In this document: piece by piece, positions 9,317 through 18,511 of the stretch | How the letters are laid out: each line of letters begins with the position of its first letter | Numbering within the stretch: the first letter of the stretch is position 1 | Source: Heliopora coerulea | Taxonomy: Eukaryota; Cnidaria; Anthozoa; Scleralcyonacea; Helioporidae | DNA: 64,000 nt | Reading direction: 5' to 3' | NCBI GenBank assembly: GCA_030142905.1 | Contig: JASJOG010000032.1 | Location: 1,040,001-1,104,000, forward strand | Notes under the pieces: generated by a model | What the model saw: the letters and a program-made list of their open reading frames with translations, nothing else | Databases searched by the model: none | Told to the model about the DNA's origin: nothing | Translations under genes and position numbers: made by a program

Positions 9317-10729
9317 TCACTGCAGCTTCGCTGCTGAGACCTTCGGTCGATCACTATTCTGTTTTTTATTGTCCTTTCGGTATTCTTTGTCCTTTTGGTA
9401 TTCATTGTATAAAAAGTAAGTAATTGCAATAACTAATATCCATAAATTTTTAGCTAGAAAAGCAATACCTTTTGCACCCCATGATAATATTTGAGAAATT
9501 AAATTTAAAACTGCTGAAATGATTGCACCAAAATTTTTACCTATATTTGCAATTGCTTTTCCCAATTTTCCAACTGCATTTGCACCTTGTTTCAATACAC
9601 TTCTTGCCCTTATAACTATTGCTGTAATTATGCCTGCTACAGAAATAGCAACTGCTGATAAACCTAATAAATTTTCTTTTGCCCATTTTTTAAATCTTTC
9701 TAATCTTCCAAGGTCAGATTCTTCAGCATTTTCATTTAAAATTTGTATCCCTTCTTCACTGATTGGTCTTTCATTATTTTCAATTCTTGCTTTATCTACA
9801 TAAAGTTTTGCAATTTCTGAAAAACTTTTATATATACTTTTTTGGGGTTCAGCTGTTTCTAAATCAGATTTATTTTTCCAATATTCATATTCTTTATCAA
9901 ATGATTTAATTTTTTCACGTAAAACATTTTTTCTTTCATTTTCTGATAAATCAAGATAGTCTTTGCCACCAACCGGTGAGACAGCTTCTTCAAAATTTAA
10001 TAAACCTCTAAATTCTCTTAATTCATCTGAATCAAATAATGATCTTCTTGGATCATTTTCATCTTCAACTAATTTAATCAAGTTATTTTCATCAATTATT
10101 CTATTAACTTCATTATCAATTTGTGAAATTGTATCTTCAACTATTTTTTCTCTCTCGGTTTTTCTCATATCATAATTTCCCTCATTAGATATTTCTCCTA
10201 TTTTTTTATCTATAATATAATCTGGTGTTTTTTTATATTCTTGTTTTGCTTTTTCTAAAATATCTCTGAATTCATTAACATAATTCTTATTCCATTTTAC
10301 AAATAATTCTGGTTCATTGCCATCACTGACATTACCAATTTTTTTATCTTTGTAAATAATTGAAAAATTACCTTTTTCATTTCTTTCAAACCTAGTTTTT
10401 TCTAACAATATTGTATTATTTTCACCATTTTTCTTTTCAGGGATGAAATCAAATATTTTTTTGAAAGAATTTTTTTTACCAAAAGTCATTGATCTTTTAA
10501 CTCCTCCTAAATTTTTAAATTTTTTTAAAAAACCTTTAGACTTGGTGTTATCAGGGTCTTTAACTCTAGTTACTCTGGTGTTTTGGTCTGGGAGTAATAT
10601 AGTTGTTTCTCCAGTATCTAAATTTGTATCAGCAAAATTTCCCCCACTTGTTTCTCCCTCCTCACGGTCCTCACGTTCTTCTATATTTCTATCATTTAAT
10701 TCTATATCATCAAAACCGTTATTATCCAT
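9317..10729 (-). CDS. large Polinton protein with hydrophobic carboxy end
   Basis: An intact 470-residue frame; the start ATG at 10729 is preceded by ATAAAATAA. Residues 1-60 are very acidic, and about 70-350 are charged and helical. Residues about 350-450 contain several hydrophobic segments (LLGLSAVAISVAGIITAIVI, then two or three more with small residues). This layout suggests a membrane-active virion or membrane protein. The last dozen residues (SDRPKVSAAKLQ) are encoded by a double-hairpin insert and are nearly identical to a stretch of the 16912-17383 protein. It sits between integrase and capsid genes on the same strand. Exact function unknown. Confidence 0.7.
   Translation of the reverse strand: MDNNGFDDIELNDRNIEEREDREEGETSGGNFADTNLDTGETTILLPDQNTRVTRVKDPDNTKSKGFLKKFKNLGGVKRSMTFGKKNSFKKIFDFIPEKKNGENNTILLEKTRFERNEKGNFSIIYKDKKIGNVSDGNEPELFVKWNKNYVNEFRDILEKAKQEYKKTPDYIIDKKIGEISNEGNYDMRKTEREKIVEDTISQIDNEVNRIIDENNLIKLVEDENDPRRSLFDSDELREFRGLLNFEEAVSPVGGKDYLDLSENERKNVLREKIKSFDKEYEYWKNKSDLETAEPQKSIYKSFSEIAKLYVDKARIENNERPISEEGIQILNENAEESDLGRLERFKKWAKENLLGLSAVAISVAGIITAIVIRARSVLKQGANAVGKLGKAIANIGKNFGAIISAVLNLISQILSWGAKGIAFLAKNLWILVIAITYFLYNEYQKDKEYRKDNKKQNSDRPKVSAAKLQ
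9319..9353 (-). repeat. double-hairpin element in the 470-residue gene
   Basis: On the plus strand GCAGC-TTC-GCTGC (9322-9334), a 3-nt spacer TGA, then GACC-TTC-GGTC (9338-9348). Both hairpins have 3-nt loops. On the coding strand it encodes the final residues and stops at the gene end. The GC-rich insert stands out in AT-rich sequence. Confidence 0.85.
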
Positions 10730-10734
10730 TTATT

Positions 10735-11862
10735 TTATATGTTTTGAATATTTTCTTCTGGTATCCAAGAATTATGTTTATTGTCATAACCTTCCCACTT
10801 TACCAACACCATATTTTTTCCTTTCACTTTTTTCCTTTTTAATATTTTCTCTACTTTATATAAGTGATCTTTATCACTCACATCATTCACAGCAGACAAT
10901 TCCTGTTCATAAAATTTCCCAATAATTGGTTCTCCCTCAAGGTCTTCCACTTCATACATGTTTGGATCACCTCTAAATACTTTTACAATTTTAAAAATTT
11001 CTTCTGTAAAATTAGCTTCATAACCTTTTTTAAAGATATTTTTATATTTAGAAATCCTAACAGTATCACCAATTTTGAATTTAGGTAAAGGTAAATCTCC
11101 CAATGGATGACCATATAATGTATTCCAAACTTGGTCTTTGTTAGATTCATTTACATCAACAGGTTTCATTAATATACTTTTATGTTTAGTATTGTTATAA
11201 TTTTTTACAAGCTTTTTCAAAACGGAGGTCCAATTATAAGTTTTATTGTTGTAGAAATATTTCCACATGGATGTTTTTAAAGCTCGGTTAAATCTTTCAA
11301 CTATAGCTGCTTTTTTAACAGATTTTTAAGAAAAATATTTAACACCCTCATCACCAGTTTCTTTTAATATAGACTTTATGCCAACATTATAAAATTCTTT
11401 TCCTTCATCAAATTGAGCTACATTTGGGTATTTACCAAATCTTTTTTTGAATTTTCTAAGTAATTTATCAACAGCTATTGTCATGTTGTAAGTATCTTTT
11501 CTATAAACAGGAATAGCAAACGCGTATCGACTTAAAATTTCAACAGCTGTAAGAATCCAATAATAATCTTTATTATCTTTTTTATATTTTTTCATATCAA
11601 TTAAATCCATTTGTATTTGATCACCTAAATCTTTAACAAATGTTTTTTGAAATTTATGTCTTCTAACAATTGCTTTGTATCTTGTAAAAGTATTTTGTGT
11701 TTTTAACCAGTCTTGTACAATTTTTCTACTAACATTTAATCCCCTGTCTTTTGCTTTTTGATAAAGTCTTTCTGAAGATTGATAACCTGTTTTAGGATTG
11801 TAATAAATATCTCTTAACTCTTGTTCAATAACAAATTCATTATCACTCACTTTGTCGTTCAT
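10735..11862 (-). pseudogene. Polinton integrase with chromodomain, one in-frame stop
   Basis: One frame from ATG 11862 (context AAAAATAAATG) to the stop at 10735, interrupted only by a TAA at 11328-11326. It has a helical amino part, a DDE core with Asp in QMDLIDM and Asp in QFDEGKEF, and Glu in IVERFNR 37 codons after the second Asp. The stop lies between the second Asp and the Glu. A carboxy domain and a chromodomain (YKVEKILKRKK ... LVKWEGYDNKHNSWIPEENI) follow. The integrase inserts Polinton ends and makes the 6-bp duplication. The stop would remove the catalytic Glu, so this copy cannot move itself unless read through. Only 5 bp separate it from the 470-residue gene. Confidence 0.9.
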
Positions 11863-12010
11863 TTATTTTTATTAAAATAAATAATTAATTCACTTGAAAA
11901 AGCTGAGAAAAAATATTATGGAAAAAATTATGATTTTGTAGTGAACGAAAGAAAAATTTTGGATAAAAAATTTAAAGAAAGTTTTTTGAAAAAAATATCC
12001 ATATGCAGAC
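11863..12010 (+). other. divergent intergenic region with a short open frame
   Basis: Lies between the leftward integrase and the rightward block. A plus-strand open frame without ATG (about 11892-12030) encodes a Lys/Glu/Tyr-rich peptide and may be a gene relic. The region probably contains both divergent promoters. Confidence 0.35.
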
Positions 12011-13435
12011 ATGTCAAAATTTTACTTTGAGCATGATATTAATAAAGATGGAAGTTGGGAAAAAACAATAACATATTTCAAAAACCGCGAAGCGGCGAGC
12101 CAGGGGCTCGATGTTTCAACAGACATAAATTCAGATACATTTAAAAATGATCCAAATATGACAAAGTATCTTTATATTAACAAACCAATTCCCTCCGGTC
12201 AGCACTCCACTGAACCAAATTTTCCAAAAATTTGGAAACTTGGTAGAAGTATACAAGAATTACCCAGAGGAAAAAGACATGTTGGTTATACAGGGAAATC
12301 ATATTATTGGGATAATTTTCCTACACAATATGTTTTAAGTTATCCTATTAACCAGTTTAGGATTTATGTAAACAATACAGATTATTTTCAAAGCAATTTA
12401 CCTGGATTAAATATAACTACAGATGATAATGCAAAATGGTCTCTAAATGAATCATATTTTCAAAGCATTATAGGAACATAGATTGCAACTTATGGATGTG
12501 GAATTTCAATACAACATTTATTATTTTCAGCTGATGTTCCAAAACAAATTACATCATTTATGAGATTTCATCTATATTTTACAGTTAGAAGAATTATGTG
12601 GCAATTGAGAAATGGTGATGATAAAACATTTTATAAATTTAATGCTGGTTTTTTAAAAGATCACTATCCAAAATGGACATGGCAAGAAATTTCAGGAAAA
12701 AAAAGACACATTGGAGATTCTCATGCAATTGATATGACTACATCATGGAGAGGATATCAACACGGCCCTGGCCAAATTAGAGACACACAAAATGATTATA
12801 AAAAATTTATTCCAAAATTGTCAAATGGATTAATCAAAAAAGGAACAGAATTATTAAATCATTCCATTGAAGCATATCTTTATTCAATCCTTGGAGCACA
12901 AGCTAGAACTAGACAAAGTATTGTTTCAAATAGAGCTTCAGCATTGGAAACACAAAAAGTTTTTAGACAAATTTTTGAAGATTCTATAATAAATTATGAT
13001 ACGACAACATGGATTAATAATATGAATCAAGCAGTTTCATCAACAAATGTAGTTTTAAATACAGCTATAAGTCCAACTTTATGGTTAATTCCATCATCTT
13101 TAATAATTTTAAAGGAACCAATTGATGGTTATAATAATAAACTAAAAGTTTCATCAGAAAATATGATTTTTGGAATTAACAAAAATTTAAATTATTATGG
13201 AGTATCCAACACAAAAGATGTTAAACAACACAACATTGAATTAAAAAAACTTGAAAATTTAGATCAATCACAAAAACCTTTAGATAAATCACAAAAACCT
13301 TTAAAAAATAATAAATTACAAAAACCATTAAATAACTTTTCAACATCATCAAAAAATACTATGAAAAGCGAATCTTTTATTATTTTATCTTTATCGATTG
13401 TTGGTGGAATTTTAATATCAAAATATATATTATAA
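12011..13435 (+). pseudogene. 474-codon Polinton protein with tail anchor, one internal stop
   Basis: Two frames (12011-12481 and from 12482 on) are in the same phase, separated only by a TAG at 12479-12481. Together they form one gene to 13435. It has aromatic-rich beta-like sequence in the first 250 residues, a helical middle (SIEAYLYSILGAQARTR ...), a repeated QSQKPLDKSQKPL linker and a carboxy-terminal transmembrane segment (SFIILSLSIVGGILISKYIL). That end suggests a tail-anchored membrane or internal virion protein. A double hairpin is inserted near codon 26. It heads the rightward block of structural-type genes. Family not recognised. Confidence 0.6.
12085..12110 (+). repeat. double-hairpin element in the 474-codon gene
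   Basis: CCGC-GAA-GCGG (12085-12095) is followed at once by CGAGCC-AGG-GGCTCG (12096-12110). It is in frame and encodes NREAASQGLD. Local GC is far above the flanks. Confidence 0.85.
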
Positions 13436-13452
13436 AATATATTATAAAATAA

Positions 13453-14139
13453 ATGACAATATCTTTAAAAATCTTCATAACAAAAGATGAAAACTCTAAT
13501 AAAGTAATTTCATTAGATGAACCAATTATATTAAACAATTGCCATAAAATGTTTGTAAAGTCAGTAAGTATTTTTTGGAATTACGATAATTTGGATAAAA
13601 ATATTCATCATTATACTTATGATACACAGGGCGCTAATAGAAAAATTGACTTCAAATATGGATATTATACCTTTAATATTTTAAAAACTGAATTAGAAAA
13701 TGTCAATGCAATTGAACTGGAACAAATTGATTTTTCTGGAAAATGCACAATAAAATCAGATAAAACATTAAATTTACAAACATTTGGACCAATCATAGGA
13801 TTTCCAGAAAATAAAGTTATACAAGCAAATACATTAACAGAGAGTGACAGCGAGGTAAATATTAATAACAACTTGGAATATGTAAACATAAGCTGTAATA
13901 TGATTGATAAAAGTAAAAATTTTGTGGATGGTAAAAGAAGTAATGTACTTGTTCAAGTTCCAATAACAACAGAACAAACATTAAAAGGTAGTGTTTCTAA
14001 AATTTACCCACCTGAAGAAACAGGGCCGGGAGGAGGAATAAAATTATCAAATGGAATTTATAATGAATTAGAATTCAAAGTAGAAGGAAATAATTCATTA
14101 TCAATAGGAAATGTTTTGTTAGAAATTATTATAAAATAA
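13453..14139 (+). CDS. candidate penton or minor capsid protein
   Basis: An intact 228-residue frame started in AAAATAAATG. It is rich in predicted beta strands, with conserved-looking turns (FGPIIGFPENKVI, DGKRSNVLVQVPI) and a hydrophobic last strand. No transmembrane segment or enzyme motif. Its TAA stop touches the ATG of the fibre-like gene. Size, beta character and place beside fibre genes fit a single jelly-roll vertex protein, which Polintons carry next to the major capsid. This is inference; another structural role is possible. Confidence 0.5.
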   Translation: MTISLKIFITKDENSNKVISLDEPIILNNCHKMFVKSVSIFWNYDNLDKNIHHYTYDTQGANRKIDFKYGYYTFNILKTELENVNAIELEQIDFSGKCTIKSDKTLNLQTFGPIIGFPENKVIQANTLTESDSEVNINNNLEYVNISCNMIDKSKNFVDGKRSNVLVQVPITTEQTLKGSVSKIYPPEETGPGGGIKLSNGIYNELEFKVEGNNSLSIGNVLLEIIIK

Positions 14140-14142
14140 ATG
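14130..14142 (+). promoter_or_regulatory. TAAATG start context (example of a recurrent motif)
   Basis: The stop codon of one gene abuts the next start as TAAATG. The same A/T core with AATAAATG or AAATAAATG precedes starts at 6416, 13453, 15586, 16912, 17431, 17701, 18164 and, on the minus strand, 10729 and 11862. It resembles the TAAATG late initiator of poxviruses, where transcription starts at the start codon. That function here is inference; it could also be a translation context in AT-rich DNA. Confidence 0.5.
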
Positions 14143-14962
14143 AGTTTATTTTACGGATATGAAAAAGTTAACGATAATATAACAACAGGAGGTTTACCAA
14201 CAACAGGAGGGGATATGACAGGAGATATTAACATGGGTTCAAACCATATCATAACATCAGTTGACCCAACAAAAAGAGAACACCTTGCTAGAAAAAAATA
14301 TGTAGATGATTTAGTAAGAAGACACACAGATGTAGATTATCTATCAAGAAGAGGAGGTACAATGAGAGGAAATATTGATATGGGCCCTAATAAAATTACA
14401 ACAAATGTGAATCCTTCAAGTGATAAAGACCTTTCTAGAAAGAAATATGTAGATGATCAAGATTCTAGAAAATTATCCTTAACTGGTGGAACATTGTCAG
14501 GAAATATTAGCATGGGAAATCATAAAATTATAACAACTTCAGATCCTACAGGTGAAAAACATTTAGCAAGAAAAAAATATGTAGATAATCAAGATTCTAA
14601 AAAATTATCCCTAACTGGCGGAACATTGACAGGTGATGTTACAATTGGAAGTAATAAAATTATTTCTTCAACAAATCCTACACTTGAAACACATTTAGCG
14701 AGGAAGAAATACGTCGACGACCGTATTTATAATAGTTTAAACATTCTCAAAAAAGATGTTAGTTTTTCAATTTTGAAAGATAATTTTTCTTTGAAATTTC
14801 ATAATTTATGATTTGTTGTTTGAAAGAAATGGTGGAAAAGTAAAAGAACTAATTGATTATGGAATTGAAGGAAACAATTTTAAACAAACAACAAAAAGTC
14901 TTCAACCTTCCTTGTGTTTAGAAAGTGAAAAGGAAGATAATAAATATTTTTTAAAATTTAAT

Positions 14963-14985
14963 GGCGGAGCCAGCCCGCACAGCGG
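14963..14985 (+). repeat. double-hairpin element in fibre-like gene 1
   Basis: GGC-GGA-GCC (14963-14971), three bases, then CCGC-ACA-GCGG (14975-14985). It is in frame in the head domain and encodes GGASPHSGN. The arms are shorter than in other copies. Confidence 0.65.
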
Positions 14986-15252
14986 TAACAATAGAATGAT
15001 TTCAGATTCCAACATTAATCCAATATCAGGAAAAAAAGATATTGTAAATGTTTTTGTTGTTTATAAATTGAATTCTGTTCCTTCATCTGGAAGTGATTGG
15101 TTAAAAGGAGGAATTTTTGGACATGATAATGGGGGTTTTGACAGATTTGTTTGTTTTGCAAATCCAACTACAAAAGAATTAGTTATTGCTGGAGATAGTG
15201 CTAATTTTATCTGTATTGGTTCAAATCCTGTAAATCATAAAACACCAATTGC

Positions 15253-15271
15253 GGCCTTCAAACCGAAGGCC
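15253..15271 (+). repeat. single GC-rich hairpin in fibre-like gene 1
   Basis: GGCCTTC-AAACC-GAAGGCC, 7-bp arms and a 5-nt loop. It is in frame and encodes AAFKPKA. Probably a member of the same insert family with a longer loop. Confidence 0.6.
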
Positions 15272-15585
15272 AATGCTGGAGTTTTGAATAAATGGATATG
15301 TTTAAGTATTCATTGGGATATGTATACAACACCAAATAATAATGAAAGTAGTGTTTATTGTAATGGAAAAAAGTTAACATCTTTTACAACCAAGACTGTT
15401 TTAGGAGATACAACTTTAACAATTGGTGATATAAAAAACAACACAAATTCACCTTTTGATGGATCAATATCTTTCTTTTCAATTTTAAAACACGAGAAAA
15501 TGACAGAAAAAGAAATTTTGTTTTATCATTATGTTCTTTGTAATTTATACAACGTTGATCATAATCCTATAAATATATAAAATAA

Positions 15586-16746
15586 ATGAGTGTTATATTT
15601 AATGATGATTTTAGCTCAAAAAGAAAAAATTTCATTTTAAATGAATTTGATAAAAAATTATCTTTAACAGGCGGTACGATGACCGGCGATTTGACTATAA
15701 ACACAAATAAAATAATTTCAACAATTGATCCTATAGATGATAAACATTTGGCTCGAAAAAAATATGTGGATGATCAAGATGATACAAAATTGTCTTTATC
15801 TGGAGGAACAATGACTGGAGATTTGGATATGGGAAATCATAATATTCTTCATGCAGCAAATTATGTTCGATCTTCTGATCACCATGTTGTGACTAAAAAA
15901 TATGTGACAAATTTTTCATTTGCAAATACGGTTGCAAATATTTATAATTTACAAATGGATGATGAAGGAATTTTTGATGTGAAAGATGATGATAATTATA
16001 TAGAATATACTGGAAGCAATAAAAAGGTTGAAAAACTTTTCAATTTGTCAAGAAAAAAAGATTGGAATTTCAAACAAGATGATACAAACAAACAACCATT
16101 TTTCAAAAAATCCACAATTAATAATAATTTTTATTGTGTCCAATACCACACTGGTCTTGGATCAAACAGTAACAATTTACATTTAGTTAGTAAACAAGAT
16201 ATTTTAAGCAATCAACACTTGAATTTTTATTTTGTATATGGTTTAAAATCATTAAATTCGTCTAACAATGAGGTATCGTTGTTTAAAATCATAGATAATG
16301 AAACAGTAAGACAACCAACTCCTTTTAATTTTGGTATTTCTTATCGTAATTCATTATTATTTATCACAAATTCATCCGCGTCTGCAATTTCAAATAGCAG
16401 ATGGCAATTGAAAGCAAATGCAAAAGAAATAAACAAATTAATATGTCTTTCTGTACATTGGGATCAAAATAACCTCAGTGGTGGTAAAAAAGGAAAACTT
16501 TATGTGAATGGAAAAGAAATTGTTTCTTTCATTACAAATAGTAAATTATCTCACAATTCAAATACGAAATTTTATCTTGGATCAAAAAATAAAGACCACG
16601 GAAAAATGGATGGAGAAATATTATATGTATATGTTTCAACAAGAAAAATGAAATATCCAGAAATTGTTTTAAATCATTATCTTCTTTGTAAAAAATATGG
16701 TGTTGATTTTGACGAAGATGAAATATTAAAATATATAGCTAAATAA
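15586..16746 (+). CDS. fibre-like protein 2: two fibre repeats plus jelly-roll head
   Basis: An intact 386-residue frame starting in AAATAAATG, five bases after the first fibre gene. Residues about 25-105 hold two GGTMTGDL ... KKYVDDQ repeats. Residues about 120-380 form a beta-rich head with the same order of motifs as the first gene (LICLSVHWDQ, LYVNGKEI, ending in HYLLCKKYGVDF). It is a tandem paralogue with fewer stalk repeats and a diverged head. Likely a trimeric attachment spike; such stalk repeats are known from phage fibres. It has no lesion, unlike its neighbour. Confidence 0.75.
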   Translation: MSVIFNDDFSSKRKNFILNEFDKKLSLTGGTMTGDLTINTNKIISTIDPIDDKHLARKKYVDDQDDTKLSLSGGTMTGDLDMGNHNILHAANYVRSSDHHVVTKKYVTNFSFANTVANIYNLQMDDEGIFDVKDDDNYIEYTGSNKKVEKLFNLSRKKDWNFKQDDTNKQPFFKKSTINNNFYCVQYHTGLGSNSNNLHLVSKQDILSNQHLNFYFVYGLKSLNSSNNEVSLFKIIDNETVRQPTPFNFGISYRNSLLFITNSSASAISNSRWQLKANAKEINKLICLSVHWDQNNLSGGKKGKLYVNGKEIVSFITNSKLSHNSNTKFYLGSKNKDHGKMDGEILYVYVSTRKMKYPEIVLNHYLLCKKYGVDFDEDEILKYIAK

Positions 16747-16824
16747 ATTTTAAATACATTTTGAATAACCACAAATGTTATTTAAAATTTACTTGACTTT
16801 TACTTGACTTTATTTAAAAATAAC

Positions 16825-16898
16825 TTTAAATAAATTTTAAATAAATTTTAAATAAATTTTAAATAAATTTTAAATAAATTTTAAATAAATTTTAAATA
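16825..16898 (+). repeat. 11-bp tandem repeat upstream of a start codon
   Basis: About six to seven copies of TTTTAAATAAA in a row, ending 13 bp before the ATG at 16912. Each unit contains TAAATA, part of the element's usual start context, so this could be an expanded promoter or a simple slippage product. Confidence 0.85.
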
Positions 16899-16911
16899 CA
16901 CTTATAAATAA

Positions 16912-17383
16912 ATGAGTGAACAAAGTGAAGCTAAAATAACAGCAGTTGAAAAATCTGTTAAAGCAAAAGACCCAAGAAAAGTAGAATTGGGAAAAAGGTT
17001 GGCAAAAAATTTCAAGAGAAGCAAAAGAAAGAAAAGCAAAACAGCGACAGATGGAAGAATCTAAAGCCGAATCAGAAGCTTCTAAATTAGAGAAAGAAAA
17101 AGGAGAAATAATCAATTATTTAGATTATAGACATTTTATTGGAGTTTTAGGGCTTGTTATTTCTATTGGTGGATTATATTATTCATATAAAAGAGACAAA
17201 AGAGAAAGCGAACGAAGTGATCGACCAGAGGTCTCAGCAGCGAAGCTGCAGCAAAGTGATCAAAGTGATCAAAGGGAAGAAAAAAACAACCAAGCTTACA
17301 AGTTCACAAATAATGTAAAAAATAAGAATGACTATGAAATTAATAAAAGTGGTCCATCAAGGTGTCCTATTGAAAACCTGTAA
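16912..17383 (+). pseudogene. small single-span membrane protein, frameshifted
   Basis: From ATG 16912 (TATAAATAAATG) a Lys/Glu-rich frame runs about 30 codons to a six-A run at 17004-17009. After it the sense continues in another frame to 17383. That frame has a charged helix, then one transmembrane span (HFIGVLGLVISIGGLYYSY) followed by a basic cytosolic-type end. A double hairpin adds RPEVSAAKLQ near residue 105 of the combined protein. Without the extra A it would be about 157 residues. It belongs to a run of small membrane proteins (to 18108). Family not named. Confidence 0.6.
17223..17249 (+). repeat. double-hairpin element in the membrane-protein gene
   Basis: GACC-AGA-GGTC (17223-17233), spacer TCA, GCAGC-GAA-GCTGC (17237-17249). 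It is nearly identical to the copy at 9322-9348 read on the minus strand. Both are read in the same codon phase, giving RPxVSAAKLQ in two unrelated proteins. Confidence 0.9.
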
Positions 17384-17400
17384 GGCCCTTACAGGTTTTT
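17372..17400 (+). terminator. strong 3' hairpin after the membrane-protein gene
   Basis: AAAACCTGTAAG-GCC-CTTACAGGTTTT: 12-bp arms and a 3-nt loop, with the TAA stop inside the first arm and an A/T run after. Hairpins at gene ends mark 3' ends of transcripts in mimivirus-type viruses. A similar role here is inference. Confidence 0.6.
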
Positions 17401-17430
17401 AATAAAAAAAATTTTTATGTATATAAATAA

Positions 17431-17682
17431 ATGACCGAAATGAATAGAAAAGAAGCTATGAATGAATTATATGATTCTACACTAATTACATTGGGTGCTG
17501 TGGGAATTGGAATGATAACAAGAAGAGTATTTAGTGATGGTTTGTCAACTCCGGCTAGTTTAGTGCCTACTTTAAAACTTACAGCAGCTGTAGGATTATC
17601 AACACTTGGAATTAAATATGTGCAAGACAAAAAGTGGATTCCTGAGAACCCTTTTAAACAATCAAAAATAAAACAAAAATAG
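17431..17682 (+). CDS. small membrane protein
   Basis: An intact 83-residue frame with start context TATAAATAAATG. Two hydrophobic segments (TLITLGAVGIGMI and TLKLTAAVGLSTLGI) separated by a short polar loop, then a basic tail. It is the second of three small membrane-type genes in a row. No enzymatic motif. Possibly a virion membrane or holin-like component; this is only by shape. Confidence 0.55.
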   Translation: MTEMNRKEAMNELYDSTLITLGAVGIGMITRRVFSDGLSTPASLVPTLKLTAAVGLSTLGIKYVQDKKWIPENPFKQSKIKQK

Positions 17683-17700
17683 AAAATTTTTTTTAAATAA

Positions 17701-18108
17701 ATGGAAACAGTAGTTGGTGGATTATTTAATGCAGTCGCTTTTGCAGGTGCTGGATTTTTATTTTCAAAATTAAATCATTCTGGATATGAAAAAGAGATAA
17801 AAAGACATAATGAAGCAATGGAAAAACTTAGTGAAGCAAAGGAAAAATGGTATGAGGGGCAAGTAAAAAGAAAAGAAGAAATTGAAAAATGAAGGCAGCA
17901 ATTATCTGATGCAAATGCTGATATAAATAAAACAAATATGTCTTTGAAAAATCTTGCTGAAATAAATAATCGTTATAAATATTTAAAAGAAAAAGCAAAT
18001 GAAGAAGAAAGGGAACCTCCAAAATTAGAAGATTATTATAAACCTTCGGATGAAATGAAAGAATATCAAAATGTTGCTTTTTTTCTTGTTGGTCTTTCAG
18101 GAGGTTAA
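17701..18108 (+). pseudogene. small membrane protein with coiled coil, one internal stop
   Basis: Starts in TTTAAATAAATG. Residues 1-25 are a hydrophobic amino end (GGLFNAVAFAGAGFLFSKL), then a charged helix. A TGA at 17890-17892 interrupts the frame, which goes on in phase to a TAA at 18108. The second part has a Lys/Glu helix, then EPPKLEDYYKPSDE and a short hydrophobic end. The stop could come from CGA to TGA at a CpG. The whole would be about 135 residues. Family not named. Confidence 0.6.
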
Positions 18109-18163
18109 GTGGTTTATAAAATTATTTAAAAATTTTTCTTTAAAAAAAAAATCTCTTAAATAA

Positions 18164-18511
18164 ATGGAAAACCATTATCAACAAAAAACATTTAAACAAT
18201 TGTGGAATATTGCAAGAGAAAGAAAAATAAAATATTATAAAACTTTTAACAAAAATCAACTTCAAGAAATGCTTAGATTTGAAATTAGCAAACCAAATGA
18301 AAAGTATGAGAAATATTGTAGAGAAAAAATGAAAAACCCAGTCCCAGTAATAGCTATAAATAGAGCAACTGGTGAAATCTTAAATTTTAAAAGTCTTGGA
18401 TCTGCTGCAAAAAATTTTAATAAAAATGCGGGAAGTATAAAATATAGAATTAATAATAAAAAAGATTTGAAAATTAATGGGCAAGAATTTTTGATTTTTT
18501 ATGACTGTTGA
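18164..18511 (+). CDS. SAP-like plus NUMOD1-like DNA-binding protein
   Basis: An intact 115-residue frame after CTTAAATAAATG. Residues about 8-37 (TFKQLWNIARERKIKYYKTF ...) look like a SAP/LEM-type helix pair. Residues about 62-101 (VIAINRATGEILNFKSLGSA and on) match the NUMOD1 pattern, a small helix-turn-helix module usually fused to homing endonucleases. No nuclease motif is attached. It may bind element DNA, for replication, packaging or regulation. Call is by pattern. Confidence 0.6.
   Translation: MENHYQQKTFKQLWNIARERKIKYYKTFNKNQLQEMLRFEISKPNEKYEKYCREKMKNPVPVIAINRATGEILNFKSLGSAAKNFNKNAGSIKYRINNKKDLKINGQEFLIFYDC

Larger units (their letters stand above)
14140..15580 (+). pseudogene. fibre-like protein 1: four fibre repeats plus jelly-roll head, frameshifted
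   Basis: The first 191 codons hold four repeats of about 35-45 residues, each with GGTLSGNISMG-like and HLARKKYVDDQ-like parts, as in phage tail-fibre stalks. The reading frame changes near 14795-14810. The rest (to 15580) is a 250-residue beta-rich domain resembling a LamG/concanavalin-type lectin fold, with LNKWICLSIHWD and YCNGKKL segments. The neighbouring 15586-16746 gene has the same plan without a break, so the two parts belong to one gene. Likely role: virion spike for host attachment. The repeat family is seen; the receptor role is inferred. Confidence 0.75.

Noticed and set aside
9519..9803. Plus-strand frame of 94 codons with hydrophobic parts
   Set aside because: Antisense to the hydrophobic carboxy end of the 470-residue gene; no independent start context.
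10443..10925. Plus-strand frame of 160 codons
   Set aside because: Antisense to the 470-residue Polinton gene and the integrase end; Phe/Leu/Ser-rich as expected for a shadow of Lys/Glu codons.
12191..12213. Further double-hairpin copy (CCGGTCAGCACTCCACTGA)
   Set aside because: GC-rich but pairing is weak (4-bp arms, 7-nt loop); not counted in the family.
16801..16911. Possible CRISPR-like direct repeats
   Set aside because: Simple 11-bp tandem repeat without spacers, in a eukaryotic transposon.
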